This document shows positions 1-12,210 of a stretch of DNA of 64,000 bases, piece after piece. Within the stretch, counting starts at the first letter, position 1, and each line of letters opens with the position of its first letter. The translations under genes were made by a program, and so were the position numbers. Under the pieces are notes generated by a model. The model made no database searches. It worked only from the letters and a program-made list of their open reading frames with translations, and was not told the origin of the DNA. The stretch covers positions 2,286,738 through 2,350,737 of the forward strand of contig JAJEKV010000109.1 of assembly GCA_021234155.1 (NCBI GenBank), written 5' to 3'. The DNA comes from Isoetes taiwanensis (lineage: Eukaryota; Streptophyta; Lycopodiopsida; Isoetales; Isoetaceae).

Positions 1-470
1 TTCTAGAGAGCTAATACTCCCAATACAAGGAAAAGCATCCAAACAATATAATTTACCCCTTCTTCTAGCATATATATTTCTACCATTACCCACCATTTAG
101 CGAGATGCATCAAAGTTTACTTTGTACCCTGCATCTACCAAGTCTGCTACTGAAATTAAATTGAACAACATACCAGGAGTATACAATACGTTTTCTAGAC
201 TCACTTTCTCCACCATTGTGAAAGAACTCCAAATTTCCGCAACCCTTGACTTCATGTAAATTACCATTTCCCATTTTGTGCGCCAAAGGTATCGGGCTCC
301 TTTAATTTCTTTATCAACTTCTCGATGCAATAACGGTTCTTTACGCCGGAATCAATAGTCAAAGAAACCGGCTTTGAATCTTTTTTCATGGCGAACCCGC
401 TCGATACCAATGATAGAAATTCAAGGCAATAAAATAGACCCAATCTATGCTTAGGCTTATGGGACAAATT
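1..470 (-). pseudogene. Ty1/copia polyprotein fragment (protease to GAG-pre-integrase)
   Basis: Read on the minus strand, the segment 467-261 contains an LTIDSG motif that fits the catalytic aspartate region of a copia aspartic protease. A frameshift then leads into 330-97, with the stretch VLYTPGMLFNLISVADLVDA typical of the protease end and the start of the GAG-pre-integrase domain. After an in-frame TAG near position 97 the same frame continues with GKLYCLDAF, another hallmark of GAG-pre-integrase, and runs off the left edge of the window. At least one frameshift and one stop show that this is a dead element. No LTR is visible on this side. The family assignment is firm; the exact boundaries are not. 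Confidence 0.8.
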
Positions 471-2169
471 CTCCTTCGCAAAGAAACTTCTCGATAAAAT
501 ATCTACAGAACAAGTCGGGCGGTACTACTGCAGCGAGGATCAACCACAAAGCAACACCCAATCACGGATTCTCAATCCGGTTTCTCCAATCCTCAGCTAT
601 CCGACTGCAACACTCAGTCCTATCTTGAGGCTGGGAATTGAACCCAATTATATTTCCATTACTCAGCCTCCAACAATCACGGCTCCTGCAATCTTGCTTC
701 CAATACTCCTTCTGCTACAAGACAGGGCACTAGAAGATTTCGGCAACAATCGAATTTCCTTCCTCAACCAAGTCGGCTCAGCAAGAGCCAATTCCGGCTA
801 ACTCTGCCTTCTCCTGTTTCGTTCACCCTATTCTGTTATTTTCATGCGCGTTTTTCTCCAAGCCTCCTGCCGGTTTTATCTATCACGACAGTAAGATCCC
901 TCCCTGTATACTCAAAATCCTGCGCACCATATCCACATCCGACCTCTGCTTCTATATATCTGCGCTGCACCGACTTTCTCCTCCTTTTCCTTTTTTTATT
1001 TGTTGCCACGTCATCCCAAACAATTTAGACTCCAAACATTAAACTCTAACATCTCTAAATGCTGGATGCAGATTTCCAACAAAAACAGGGATTACAGAGA
1101 AATCAAAGCTACTTCAGATGTTTTTACATGAAAAAGATAAAAGCAACATAAGGCATCATAAGGCAGGGTTCTCGCAGTTCACTGGAAAGCTGCAAAGGAT
1201 CATCAAAAAAATTATCAGACGATCACTAAACCACTAAATCACGCTGTGAGGGCTAAGAAATGGTAAACAAAGGCCTAAAGCTACAAACGAATGTTGGAGA
1301 GGATGCTCTCGGCCGAGCATGCAAATTTTAAAAACACATGCAAAGAGCAGGACACATGCGATAGCTTGATCAGCATCAAGAATACCTGCAAAATAGTAGA
1401 GCATCGCAAAGCAGGCTCGGTTCTGAGCTTGAAAAACACAAAAAACAAAGATTCAGAAAGATTGAAAGGCTTCTTGCATGCCATACCCAGTCTGTACATC
1501 CATTTGTTGCAGACGAGCTTGAAGATTCGCATACACGGGGCAAATTTGGATAATTTGGATAAACAGTCCACAAAGCAAATTTTTTTTGCTATTCTAATAA
1601 ATAAAGGGCATAGACCGTCAATTCCTGCCATGCAATCGATTTCAACTGAGCTTTCCTAAATTATCTGGTTCTGGAGCCTGGACCCAATCAAATCGGCTGT
1701 TCTGTGCACATTTATTAAAATTCATCTGTTTCTAGGGCCAATTGTTCATGAATGCTGCAGAAGATAGGCATCTCGACCAAAATTGGGTCATTCAAAATTA
1801 GCATTTCATCTCGACCAAAATTGGCTCATTCAAAATTAGCATCTGCTAGTGTCAACAATAATTCTGCGAGCACAAATTCACCGTTTTGCAGGTAAATTGC
1901 TCAAGCTTTCAAGTTTTTCCACTACGGAGATCTTATTTGTGGGTAACAAATGTTTGAGCGCAGGGCAGGAAATTGTTAGAGCACCTGTACTTACCTGCCG
2001 CCCCTTCCTTGCTCGATTCCATCAGCTCCAGCCCCGCCTGTTCAAAACCATCGCTCCCTTCCTCACATCGAGCCACCGCCGGAAAACACACCCGGAAAAA
2101 CCCTTCCAAAAAACATCACTAATTCCAAAAAAAAAAAAATTTCTAGTAATCTTATATTTAGTTATATTA
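471..2169. other. Stretch without a recognisable gene
   Basis: Open frames of 122 codons (1291-1659, plus) and 156 codons (1849-2319, plus) exist, but neither shows a domain. The second runs through simple A-rich sequence and a GC hairpin and ends without a gene-like context. Two near-identical short segments, CATTTCATCTCGACCAAAAT and its neighbour at 1772-1840, form a small direct repeat. I see nothing else that I can support. Confidence 0.5.
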
Positions 2170-2177
2170 TATATATA

Positions 2178-2206
2178 CAAGAATTTAGCGCCGGCTCCGC
2201 CGGCGC
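2178..2206 (-). mobile_element. Helitron-like 3' terminus (hairpin plus CTTG), copy 1
   Basis: On the minus strand a GC-rich hairpin, arms GCGCCGGC with a 3-base loop (2188-2206), is followed by TAAATTCTTG and then T-rich host DNA. The same hairpin plus TAAATTCTTG occurs in the other orientation at 12182-12210, and sequence similarity ends at the CTTG. Helitrons end with a short GC hairpin a few bases before CTRR and insert before a T. Here the third base is T rather than A or G, so the assignment is tentative. Confidence 0.45.
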
Positions 2207-2812
2207 CCTATGGACTCTTGGGAGCTGAACTAAAATATGATTATGAAAAAATGTATTTTTTGAGACGTCGACATCCCAAACTACAAATTAGATGCATGAT
2301 AAAATGCTCAAGTCAATAAGTCTCTCAAGAAAATTATAATTGTTTTATGAAAAAAGATCTAAAATTGGAGATAGGCAGCATGTTGCCAAATTTGAGAGTG
2401 AGGACGTGGAGTCAAAGAATGCAATTAGTTGCATTTTGAAAGCCTTATAAGCATGTCTTCTGAATAAAGTTGTATAACTTAGGAAGGTCTTGTGTTGAAA
2501 AACCCATATTATGTATGTTGGAGTTGGAAATACTATTAATTGCATTCTAAAAGCCTTGTAAACATGCCTTTAGATAACTTAGCAAGGCTTTGTGCATTCA
2601 AGAACCAAATTATATATGTTTCATTATAATTAGGGAGTGTTCCAATGTGTAATGATGGCGATAAAAATTATTGCTTGACAAACAATGACTAGGCCTATGA
2701 ATTTAGGTTTTCAAGTTAATAAGACATAAGGAGAATTGATACATACTATCAACCAGGCCTCACATCTATTGAGTAGGGCATGTAAGCAGAACCAAAGCAG
2801 CTAAATTTATTT

Positions 2813-3036
2813 GAGATTTAGGACTCTTGATCGCATGTACACAATGGCCGAGTTGAACCAATAACTCCATTTGAGATTTAGGACTCTTCATCGAATGTAA
2901 CAATGTCTGAGTTGAACTAAGAAAAGTTTAAGGCTGATTCGACCTAACCAATAAATCCATTTGAGATTTAGGACTCTTCATCGAATGTAACAATGTCTGA
3001 GTTGAACTAAGAAAAGTTTAAGGCTGATTCGACCTA
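2813..3036. repeat. Tandem repeat, 90-bp unit, two full copies and one partial
   Basis: The phrase GAGATTTAGGACTCTT recurs at about 2815, 2875 and 2965. The last two copies are nearly identical over a 90-bp period; the first lacks about 30 bp and is more diverged. No coding frame is kept across the units. Confidence 0.85.
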
Positions 3037-6000
3037 TAGATAGTAGGTCATTTAGCTGCGATACAAATGCACAAAATAGTGCTAGACAAATTAGCTTTGT
3101 CATTTTCTTGCAAATGATTTTTTTAAGTTATTAGCTTTGCACCCATGCAAGCACAAATGTGTTTTGATTCCTATATTTGGGAGGTGCATTTCATTTTAGT
3201 TTTTGGAAGTATTGTTATACAAAATGCACCTCAGAGTTCGAAATGTTTTCCTGATAGTTCGTAATGTTACACTAGATTGATAAGATAAAGCTTTGACCTA
3301 TGTTAACATGAGTTGATCTTGCTCTTTTGACCAAAAGATGATCTCCACCGTGTAAACGTTCGCAAAGGAACATAAAACTTCTTATTATAAATATAGAGGA
3401 ATATCTTGTTCGGCATATGTACCATTTCAGTTGGATATAAGTCCATTTGTCAAAACATGTTCGATCTTTTTATAAGGCAGTACCAAATGGAATCAAAGGA
3501 TTTAAAGTTTTCTTATAGTTCATCTTCAAAACTTTAATCTCGTGGAAGAAACCGTGTTCTTAGATCATACCATGAAAATTTGATCGCACTTCCTTGCTGG
3601 TCATACAATCATTTGCTAAAAAATACGTTTGAAACTTAGGTCCTTCAGGGAAAGAAGCCATCCACCAAGTCTATGAACAGGTAGTAGCAATGAACCATTT
3701 TTTTCTTAATCCGAAATACTGAGCACTAAAGCCCCAGAGCACGAAATAGGTCCGAAGAATGCTTTTATATCTAGACAACACAATCTTCACTAGCAAAGAG
3801 GTGGGTGTAAAAGAGCATCCATGCCTTGCTAGGTAGACGCACACATGCGGGAGCTGTTTTAAGTGCCCAATAAATGTCTGTGCACCTCCATAGCCATCCG
3901 TCATGCAATATTGCTTTTTCTTTTAATTATTCAAAAGACGCAATTCTGTTCTCATTCTACTCAAAAACAGACAAACAAATGCAGCGTTTTTTCAAAAGAC
4001 ACTGTATCTAACCTCAAATCTGAAAACCCTTCACTGCTCTTTAGCGCTGCAAGAATTAGGATAGAAATGAGCATATGGAGGAGAGAGAAGGTTATAACCT
4101 GGAGATAGATACATCACTAGGCCACCATCGTTATACATGACAGCGAGATACACACCATTTGTTATACTGTGAATAATCTTGCCAGTCTTCATGTTCCTGA
4201 TAGTTATAAAAATATTCCCAAGGATAACTTATTAGCATTGGATAAACCTCTGTAAACTCATCATTCATTGGGTTCATTGCCTCATTGGTGCTTGTAGCTG
4301 GCTCTCAGAAGTACCTATGGCATTTGGACGATCTCCATGTGACTTATTAACAGACAATCCCATTTTTTATTGCTTGCCAAAGCGATTCAATTAACATTGA
4401 TGGCGTGATTGATTAATCCAGCCTCAAGTAAACACCAATCGCTTTGCGGCATAGATAGTGGTCGTTAGATGATCCATTCAAGGCGGTCCATCAATTTGAA
4501 TTGCACTTTGCCCTTTATCGATCCAATTGAATCCCGACGGTTTCTTAAAACCGGAACCCGCCAAAGATCCTTTCCTCGGCGCAGATATCATCTTTTATTT
4601 TGAAGCTCACTCCTAAACGGCCTTTTAGTTGAAAACTTCGGGTTAAAAGTGAAGTTAAGATAGCAAACTTTTGTTTGGACTTCAATTGATCTCGTGGATC
4701 GATGTTACGACAATTACGTGCAAGTTGTTTCTTGCTACGGATGTTAGGCGCTAACTATTCTCATCCTATTATCTGACTACTAGTCATAACGGTTCCAATT
4801 CTAAAGGTCATTGGCTGTTGCCTCGGGACCACGCCTTCACTCCACGAAAATATAAGCGGCATAACCGCCATCAACTTCCGATAATTATAAAATTCTGCCT
4901 TACAAATATAATCCTCAATAACTAGAACAAGCCCATTAGGCGAATGTTTTTGAAGCTAGATAAAGTTCAAATTCTTACCTCGATTAAGGGGAAAAGTTGG
5001 CTTTGTCCTCGTGTCTTAGTATTTCTTTATGCAAGCTCCCAAGATGTATCTTCAAATCGCCTTTTCCTCCTCTTCCTAAATATTATTGATTATTAGGTCA
5101 TTCTCAAGTAAACATGTTGCATTTGTTGAAAAGATCCTTGTTCCGAGAATAGACTATCTATCTTTGCATATGAGATAGTATCTCAGATACATATATTGTC
5201 AAGAACCGCAATAGATTGTAAGATCCTACAAAGCAATTGAGTATGTTTAAATCATGTCAAAATAGCAAGGGAACAATCAATTTAGCACTGAAGGAGGCCA
5301 AATTGCCTTGGGCAAGCTCAAATTTGGACGGTTGATGCTAGATTAATCGTTTGACGTAAAAAGCAACAGGGCTCTTATGGAACTCACCTCCTCCATGGCT
5401 TCACTTCATTCAGTTCACCCATAAATCCTTTGTCAAATGCCTTAACTTTAAGTGCAGATCGCCTCCAACTTATTCCCTGTCTAGAAAGAAACAAAGAGCA
5501 AAGTATCATTAGATTTAAGCGTTATTATTTGTTTGTTTGTGGAGAACCGTCCACATGGTTCTAGCTGCATACTTTGTGGCCTCATAAATCAAATTGCATT
5601 TGAGTTTAGTTTTAAAAGGTCATAAATCACGAAAGTCATTACAATGAATAATTTATGCAAGCCCACCTACCGAACGATTTGTAAATCACATGCATGTTCA
5701 TGTTATTTCCATTTCTTAAGAATGGATAGAAGATTCGCCCCACTGAGCATGAAGGAAAAACCAAAATAGGCTACCGATAGAATCGGGTCCGCCAAGGAAA
5801 ATGCTCGCTTTTGCAACTTTGAACAATGATGCGTACCTTTGGTCGGCGTGAATTCATTATGGTACCTACTAGAAGAACGGTTCACGAAATACCAAAGCTA
5901 AACCGCACATAGAAAAAACATTGATGGACATTACATTCGAATGCTGAATATCCTAGCTAGAAATTTTCTCGATTATCATTCGCCAGAAAAGAACACCGCT

Positions 6001-6324
6001 TGTAAAGTCATGACTCGGGCGATTTTGTCTCAAGAAAGTCGCCTACCTTATTAAACCAAACCTACGCTAATAAATCTCAAGATCTCTGCGATTGCCGCTT
6101 TAACAACTAAATTGAAGTCATCAATTCTGCTGTGGAACTACGGTGGGAGCATAGCCATGCCTTCAAACCTGCGCCCATGTCTTGCCGGAAAAGAACCGTA
6201 TAAAAACGTTGATAATTCCAAAAACCAATTTTACTCTGCATTTTTGACCGGCAAATAGATATACATAATTCGAAATCGCCATTTTTTGGAGCCGTTTTTT
6301 TTTTAATAATCTTATATATAGGAA
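3037..6324. other. Long stretch without a recognisable gene
   Basis: I read both strands and found no frame with a recognisable domain, no LTR pair and no clear TIR. Short frames at 3671-3904 (minus), 3863-4108 (plus) and 5703-5885 (minus) have no family signature. The region is AT-rich with no obvious exon/intron pattern. Confidence 0.5.
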
Positions 6325-6434
6325 GGAATTAGATATATGTAACTTCCCGGCAAAAAATTAGAGTGTTTTCTAGTTTTTTGGAATTAGATATATATAACTT
6401 TCCGGCAAAAAATTAGAGTGTTTTCTAGTTTTTA
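6325..6434. repeat. Tandem repeat, 55-bp unit, two copies plus a partial third
   Basis: Units starting at 6325 and 6380 share GGAATTAGATATAT, then CCGGCAAAAAATTAGAGTG, with two or three differences. A shortened third copy follows (AGAATTAGTAAG). A T-run and CTTATATATAGG lie just upstream, and a similar T-run/CTTATAT context precedes the hairpin at 2188, which suggests that both belong to the same family of non-autonomous elements. Confidence 0.8.
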
Positions 6435-8794
6435 GAATTAGTAAGTTTTTAGAATGTTTTTCCGGCAGCCTCCCTGGCTACAAGAACCGAGGCGCGGCCG
6501 CGCGCTTGCCAAGCTCTCACGCCCTTCTGGTCCCTCCTACCATTAATATTTTTTTCAAGCTCAGCTATGGCTTCTTTCTGTTATGGCCGGATTTATCAGC
6601 ACCTGTTGTTCGGTTCAGTCAATCGAGGCAAAATAACTTAGATTTACAAAACAATTTGACGGTATTTCAATGACCTTTCTATGCGATCCAACAAGGACGA
6701 GAGCGTAATTAATCTCCAATCTACAGGGTCTCACAATTTCCAGTTTCTGGAAGAGTATATTTTAGAAAAACTGTGTAGAATGACCAGAAATTCCTTACAA
6801 GTAGGACTGACAAATTTGAGGTCGTAGCCGCCCCGCCATGACTTAAGCCTCTGTCTTTGGACTTTGCAAAAGCGTTTTAGTTACGGCCACAGGCAGGTTA
6901 AGATTTAGCCCCCTTAGAATGATCTATTCCGCTCTTAGAATGATACATCCGGAGAGTGAAACATACCGGAAGCTCGAATTCTGGAGTTGAAGTCCATGGA
7001 TGGAACCCAATCTGCCTTTCGGTTAAGGCATTGGGCCACAAGGCACAGTATTGATTTGAATTTTAGCGAAGCTGTAATCTGTAAATCGATTAATCCTGCT
7101 GCATCTCTGTGGCAGGGTTTAATCGTCACTGTGTATAAGAGATCTTGCCCGGATCATATACTTGCTACTATGCCTGAAGCTCCTGGCCTGGGAAATGGGC
7201 CACAAAAGCAGGTCACAGATTGGGTCGCTCAACGAAAATATGAAGGATAAGATCCCATGATTCGACTTTTGCAGCAGTCCGGCTCAGACTAGTGTAACCC
7301 GGAATTTGTTCAGCTGCATATCTTAAACCCAAAGGCAAAATAGGGTCTCTAATTCAGATTTCCAGAAGACCAGTCTATTGGGCGACTACAAAATGGATGA
7401 GAACATCTTCAAAGGGCAAAAATAGTCATTAAAAAGGGAAAACCAACTGGGTCTGAGAATCCGAAAAAGGGCAGAAATTAATCCATGCATCTTTCCACGG
7501 CTCTCGCATCCATGCCTGAACACGAAAATCTAAATATTATGAATCTAAGCTCGATTCTTTGTCGTTTTACGACACATCTGTGGCTGTTTTGTTGTAATTT
7601 TTCATCCAATACGCTAAATGGGCGAATTCCAAGCAGTGGACTTTTGGAAGATTGACAGTATTATTTGAGTAATCCAATTTGTGTGGGGAATAGCAGCAAT
7701 ATTATGCGCAAAGAATGCAAGCGGAACCGTCAATTTTTGTTGAAGAAAGCAAATGTTGCACTTATTATTTATCCAAAATAGCTTCCGGGATTCAGTGATC
7801 TGGTTCATGGTTTCCAGAAGTTCTTCACAAAACTCTGGCCGTTTGTGTCGATTCCCCTGGGTACCAGTGCTGACTCGATGGTGCAGCACCATGGGTTCTC
7901 ACCTTCTCACAATGGTTTAATTAAACCATTGTTTTATTGTTTTCACTTCATATATAATTCAATTTGTCATTTTCCTTTGTTTTTGTCCCTGGCTAATAGC
8001 CGCAATCTATTGTAATAGTTATCTGCCACGTATTTTTTGAAACAATATCCTGCTCCGACGCCTGGCAACGACCTATGATGTGCTCCGGCGATGGCGATGG
8101 CGATTGCTTCGTCTAAAAAGCTTTGATGCTGGCAGAGCAACTAGATTCAGAAGAAGCTACAGCCAGGGCGGCCATGGCCACGAGCATCTAAGCTCCTTAA
8201 ACAAAGCAGATGCAGAGGATTCGAAAGCGTATGCAGGATTCTCGCCTCGTTCTTCTTCTTGATCGCCGATTGATAAACCCGATAAAATTTTGCGTGCCAA
8301 TAACCGGTACTATAATCCGGCTAAGACTATAATCCGCAATTTCGCAAAAGAACGATCAAAAAATTTGAAAATTACAAGGGCTTAAAGGGGTCTTGCAAGA
8401 CTGCTTTTTGCACTACCGGATGGATCCGCAATGACTTCTAATCCATCGCCACGGCTTGTTGAATCCATCACGCCAAGGAATCGAAGGCGCAGGCGCAGAG
8501 GCGGTCACCTCTTGGTTATTTCTTGCAAAACCTTTGAAGCGACCACGCTTAAAGCTCCACCGAAGTTCGCAACCCGCAGGGCTTCTACTAGCTCACAAAA
8601 TGCAAGCTGCATTTAACTCTAAGCTAACGCCTAGCAGCTTTAGAGTCTTCTAAACAAAATGACAAAATCTTATCCGAGAGGGTTGAATCCAACCAGAGAA
8701 CCGGAACAATCCCTTTGCCTCCCCTGGGAATCCGTGATAGACCGATTAAATTAGAGTGAGTCGGGATTTAAATCCGGATGGCGCTCGCATGGGG
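6435..8794. other. Stretch without a recognisable gene
   Basis: Open frames of up to 92 codons (6987-7250 plus, 7614-7892 minus, 8431-8653 plus) carry no domain I recognise. A GC-rich patch with GCGCGGCCGCGCGC lies at about 6490-6505. Confidence 0.45.
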
Positions 8795-9232
8795 TCGATA
8801 ATCTTACTCGATTGAGGGATCCCGAGGTGTGATCCCGAGGACAAGATCCCGAGGACGCATGATCCCTGAGGATCGATCTCGCCTAACCGCACAGCTTAAA
8901 GGCTACCGCATGTAGCCAGAGGGCCATTTTTGGCAAGATTGGGGAACGCCATTGCCGCTAAGGGCCACACTCCTTCCTCCTCTCTCGCGACACCGATCCT
9001 ATCCTCCCACCGATTCCCACCACCCTAGCACAAAGCCATCCGATTTGGAGGAGAATCGAGCAAGAAAAAGCCACGCAAAAACTTCCCTGATTTTCCCTAT
9101 AAGGGTTCAATTTTTGTGCAGTTATTGCGCAGTAAGGGGGATCCCGTCCTCCGGGATCACACGCCCTCCCGGGATGCCGTCCTCCGGGATCACACCTCCG
9201 GGATCCCTCAATCCAGGGTAAGATTATCCCCG
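8795..9232. mobile_element. Foldback/MITE-like element with GGGATCCCGGAGG-rich inverted repeats
   Basis: The left arm (about 8795-8875) and the reverse complement of the right arm (about 9140-9232) share GATAATCTTAC, then GATTGAGGGATCCCG, then several GATCCCGGAGG-type repeats. The arms are about 80-90 bp and the whole is about 440 bp. I could not find a convincing target-site duplication. The open frame 8952-9221 lies inside; its proline/glycine-rich end is simply the translated right arm, so I do not call it a gene. Confidence 0.65.
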
Positions 9233-9438
9233 AGCCTCAGATGGTGCTTTTGAGCTTTGCTTTTGCAGTACCCATTTGTCCGGGTTTTCGCAGTACGATT
9301 TGGCGCCCATGGATGGGCCTGGAAGCTATTGTAATTCTGAGGGATACTGGGTGATGGTATCTCCTTTTTTAGGTTCCCATTGCTTTTTTCAACCTATTTA
9401 TTTTCAACCTATCTATTTAACGCTCTAATTATTGTTTA

Positions 9439-9649
9439 TTCCAAGTGGCCAATAGACAAAGAACAACTAAGTTACTAACAACTAACTTAAATAGGTTCCA
9501 ATGTGAGTCGTGCGTTAAGCATTGCTATTTGAAATTGTTGGATGGAAAGTCACTTAAAAAAATATTCCAAGTTGCCATTAGACAAAGAACAACTAAGATA
9601 TGTTCCAATCTTGAGTCATGCGTTAAGCATTGCCATTTGAAATTATTGG
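9439..9649 (+). repeat. 126-bp tandem duplication inside an 88-codon open frame
   Basis: Segments starting at 9439 and 9565 are diverged copies: ACAAAGAACAACTAA, then TGCGTTAAGCATTGC, then TTTGAAATT..TTGGATG. The frame 9445-9711 stays open through both, giving a repeated ESCVKHCxLKLLD motif. The protein family is unknown to me. The retained frame makes a coding origin possible, but it could also be chance in a short sequence. Confidence 0.6.
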
Positions 9650-9772
9650 ATGTGCCTGAAAAATGGAAAGTCGATTTGTTTTTCAATATTGATGCAATAT
9701 GTAGAAGATGATTAAGAAAATAAGAAAATTGATTTGATTCTCTAAATAGAAGGTGTGGAAAAGAGAAATGTT

Positions 9773-9794
9773 CGCGGCGGCCTTGGCCGCCGCG
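9773..9794. repeat. Perfect 10+10 bp GC hairpin
   Basis: Arms CGCGGCGGCC and GGCCGCCGCG are separated by TT and flanked by GAAATGTT and ATAAATTTC, which are themselves partly complementary. A related truncated motif, GAAATGTTTGCGGCGGACATTTC, occurs at about 23364-23387. The layout resembles the Helitron-like hairpins at 2188 and 12182 but has a different stem. Confidence 0.75.
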
Positions 9795-9860
9795 ATAAAT
9801 TTCTTTTATTGTTTTATTCTATTCTATTCTTGAAAATATTTTCACCCATGGTATAAAATA

Positions 9861-9947
9861 TATTATTGCCCCTAATGCTTTAGAGTTATTTATCCATACC
9901 CAAATATGTCATCCAGCACAAGCGCCACCTAGCCTAAGAAATATTTA
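9861..9947 (+). repeat. Diverged direct repeat, copy 1 (copy 2 at 10565-10660)
   Basis: Both copies read CCCCWATG, then TTTATC, then ATATRTCATC, then AGCGCC..CTAGCCTA, about 700 bp apart. They could be remains of short LTRs or of a duplicated segment. Nothing between them (9948-10564) resembles a retrotransposon protein. Confidence 0.5.
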
Positions 9948-10660
9948 GGTGCACTATGCTCAATCACCGGCTTTATAGAGCGAATTTGGTTTAAATGGTT
10001 GGAGCGGATTTATCATTTTGCAGCGCAAACAAAACCAGACATAAACTGTGTTAGATGGGTTAGATCTCCTAATAAACGAAATCGGTAGGAAAAATGGGGA
10101 AGAGCAAAACATCCCAAGTGGATTATTACACCTGGGCCTATTCCCGTGGGCATAGATTTTGGCTAAGAAGCTAAATGGGGAAATTATCTTTGGTGATTAT
10201 GTGCAGGTGGATCCCTTATCCCTTCTTTGCGCACCCATTACATATCAAAACTAAGTTAATTGAATTTTCCTTTTCCAATGCCATCTCCCTAGCTCATACA
10301 CCCCTAAATGTCATTCCGGTTATTAGAGACCCAATAATATTCATTCTGGCTATTAAAGGCCTAAAATTTTCAACTCTAAATCCCATTCCTATATTAAAGA
10401 CCCAATAGGATTTTTACGATTTGGGGGTAATTTTTTGTTTGTGTTTCCAATCTAGATAACCTCGCACCCTTGACTAGCACTATATGGCACTATAAGGCCA
10501 TGGTTTAAGTAGTTTAAACACTAGTTTAAATAAATCATTGTTTTTTTGCCAATGACATAAGATGTGTTACTGTCCCCAATGACTTAGACCTATTTATCAA
10601 TGCTTTTAGGCATAAAATATATCATCTAGCAATAGCGCCCCTAGCCTAGGAAACACCAAG

Positions 10661-12181
10661 CTACATCGTAGCCTTGCAACCTACATTAGAATTAAGCATT
10701 TGCAAAAGAACGCATAATAATATTGCGCATTGAGCATCAAAGACAAAAGAACTTGCAAGATCCACATGAAAATCAAACCTGTAATAGCAAATAAATTTGT
10801 AGCAGAGATAATTAGAGCAATCGTTTCTTTCACATCCGAGCAAGTTAAACATACTTTTTGAAGAGGAAAAAACTAGAGTTTGAGTTTTGTAGTTCGTATC
10901 TTGAATCGCGCGTATAATTAGAAGTATAATCATGCGTATAATCACGCTTTCTTTCATACGACTCCTCTTAATTACTTCTAACATTAATGAACTTTGACAT
11001 TCCACATAGCCACTTGGAAGGCCTATTTGTACGTACATATAATAATCTCAATGAGCTTCGCAGTTATTACAATACGACATAAATCCATGAGGAATCTACA
11101 CAAAATCTTAAGAGAATCTTTAGAGAATTATGGAAGACCTACTATCAACGCCGTTGTGCATAAAATTCATTTGGTCCGATAGGGCAAGCATCAAAACATG
11201 AAAGAAATGCTGCATATCTAAATAGTGTTGCAGGGTGTGTTTGTTAACATTTCGTTGGCCATTCTTGCATAACAATAGAAGTAATTCAACTCCATATTTG
11301 CCGTGAACATTCCTCTTGAATGGAGAAACAGGGATCGGGCTATAAGGGCCTTTCAGCTTCATGCTACAGAGGTTTCAATTGTACTAAAAGCAATTTGTGC
11401 AACGCAAATTGACAAATACAAATTCCTCTCCACTCCATGCAAGATATTTTAAGTGGCAATATTTCTCTGAAATATTGCGATTTACATTTAACATTTGTCA
11501 CATCCCATAACAAAATGAATTTGAGCAAATACATTTCATAATTCTACATTCAGACTTAATCATCTCTAACATATCATATAGAAAAACACATTATTCTAAC
11601 GAATAACTTGACCAAACCTAGAACCAAAGTTCTATATGCAAGATTATAGATTGGTTTACAAGAGCTAAGAATTGGCTACAAGTTTATTCACACCATTTTT
11701 TTTCCCATCTTTAACTGTGAAATATACAAAATTAAGCAACAAGATGACATAGAACAAAAATTTGCCTGGGCGGTCAGCCAACTAATTGGCCAATGGTTTT
11801 GACTAACAAAGAAAAAAAGCAAGCAAGAGATACCAGATCAAAGTTTTTGCCTCGTATATATCTTGATACATAAAGGAAAAGCTCCCTCTACACATCGCGT
11901 AGCTAAACCCACGATGGGTATTCATCACAGAGTCACATGGTGCTTTACTTATAGTTCTCAATTAATATAACTGTCTTGAGAAAGAGTACCTTGCAGAGAC
12001 GCAAAGCACATCTACATTCGTAACTACTTGTTCCACAAATTTCCTTCTCATAAATCGAATTGAATTCAATTCAATTGCCCCTCCTAAAAAAACCCAATAT
12101 CAAATCTTCATTTCAGGCTTGAGCACTTGACAGAGTACGACTCCTGAAGTATCATTTCTGAAACTCCTAGGGTGGCATAAG
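10661..12181. other. Stretch without a recognisable gene
   Basis: Two minus-strand frames (10661-11038, 125 codons; 11120-11362, 80 codons) show no domain. The rest is AT-rich and unassigned. Confidence 0.45.
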
Positions 12182-12210
12182 GCGCCGGCTTCGCCGGCGC
12201 TAAATTCTTG
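12182..12210 (+). mobile_element. Helitron-like 3' terminus (hairpin plus CTTG), copy 2
   Basis: The hairpin GCGCCGGC-TTC-GCCGGCGC is followed by TAAATTCTTG. Immediately after it begins TATATATAGG..ATAAGTTGTTCC, which aligns with the vicilin-like 3' UTR seen at 15735, 16700 and 28370. The element end therefore falls cleanly inside the 3' UTR sequence, directly before a T, as expected for a Helitron insertion. The 5' end was not found. Confidence 0.5.

Noticed and set aside
1849-2319. 156-codon open frame, plus strand
   Set aside because: It runs through an A-run, AT-rich DNA and the GC hairpin of a repeat element and has no domain.
3240-3660. Minus-strand retrotransposon fragment
   Set aside because: Some codons look protein-like, but no conserved motif could be matched.
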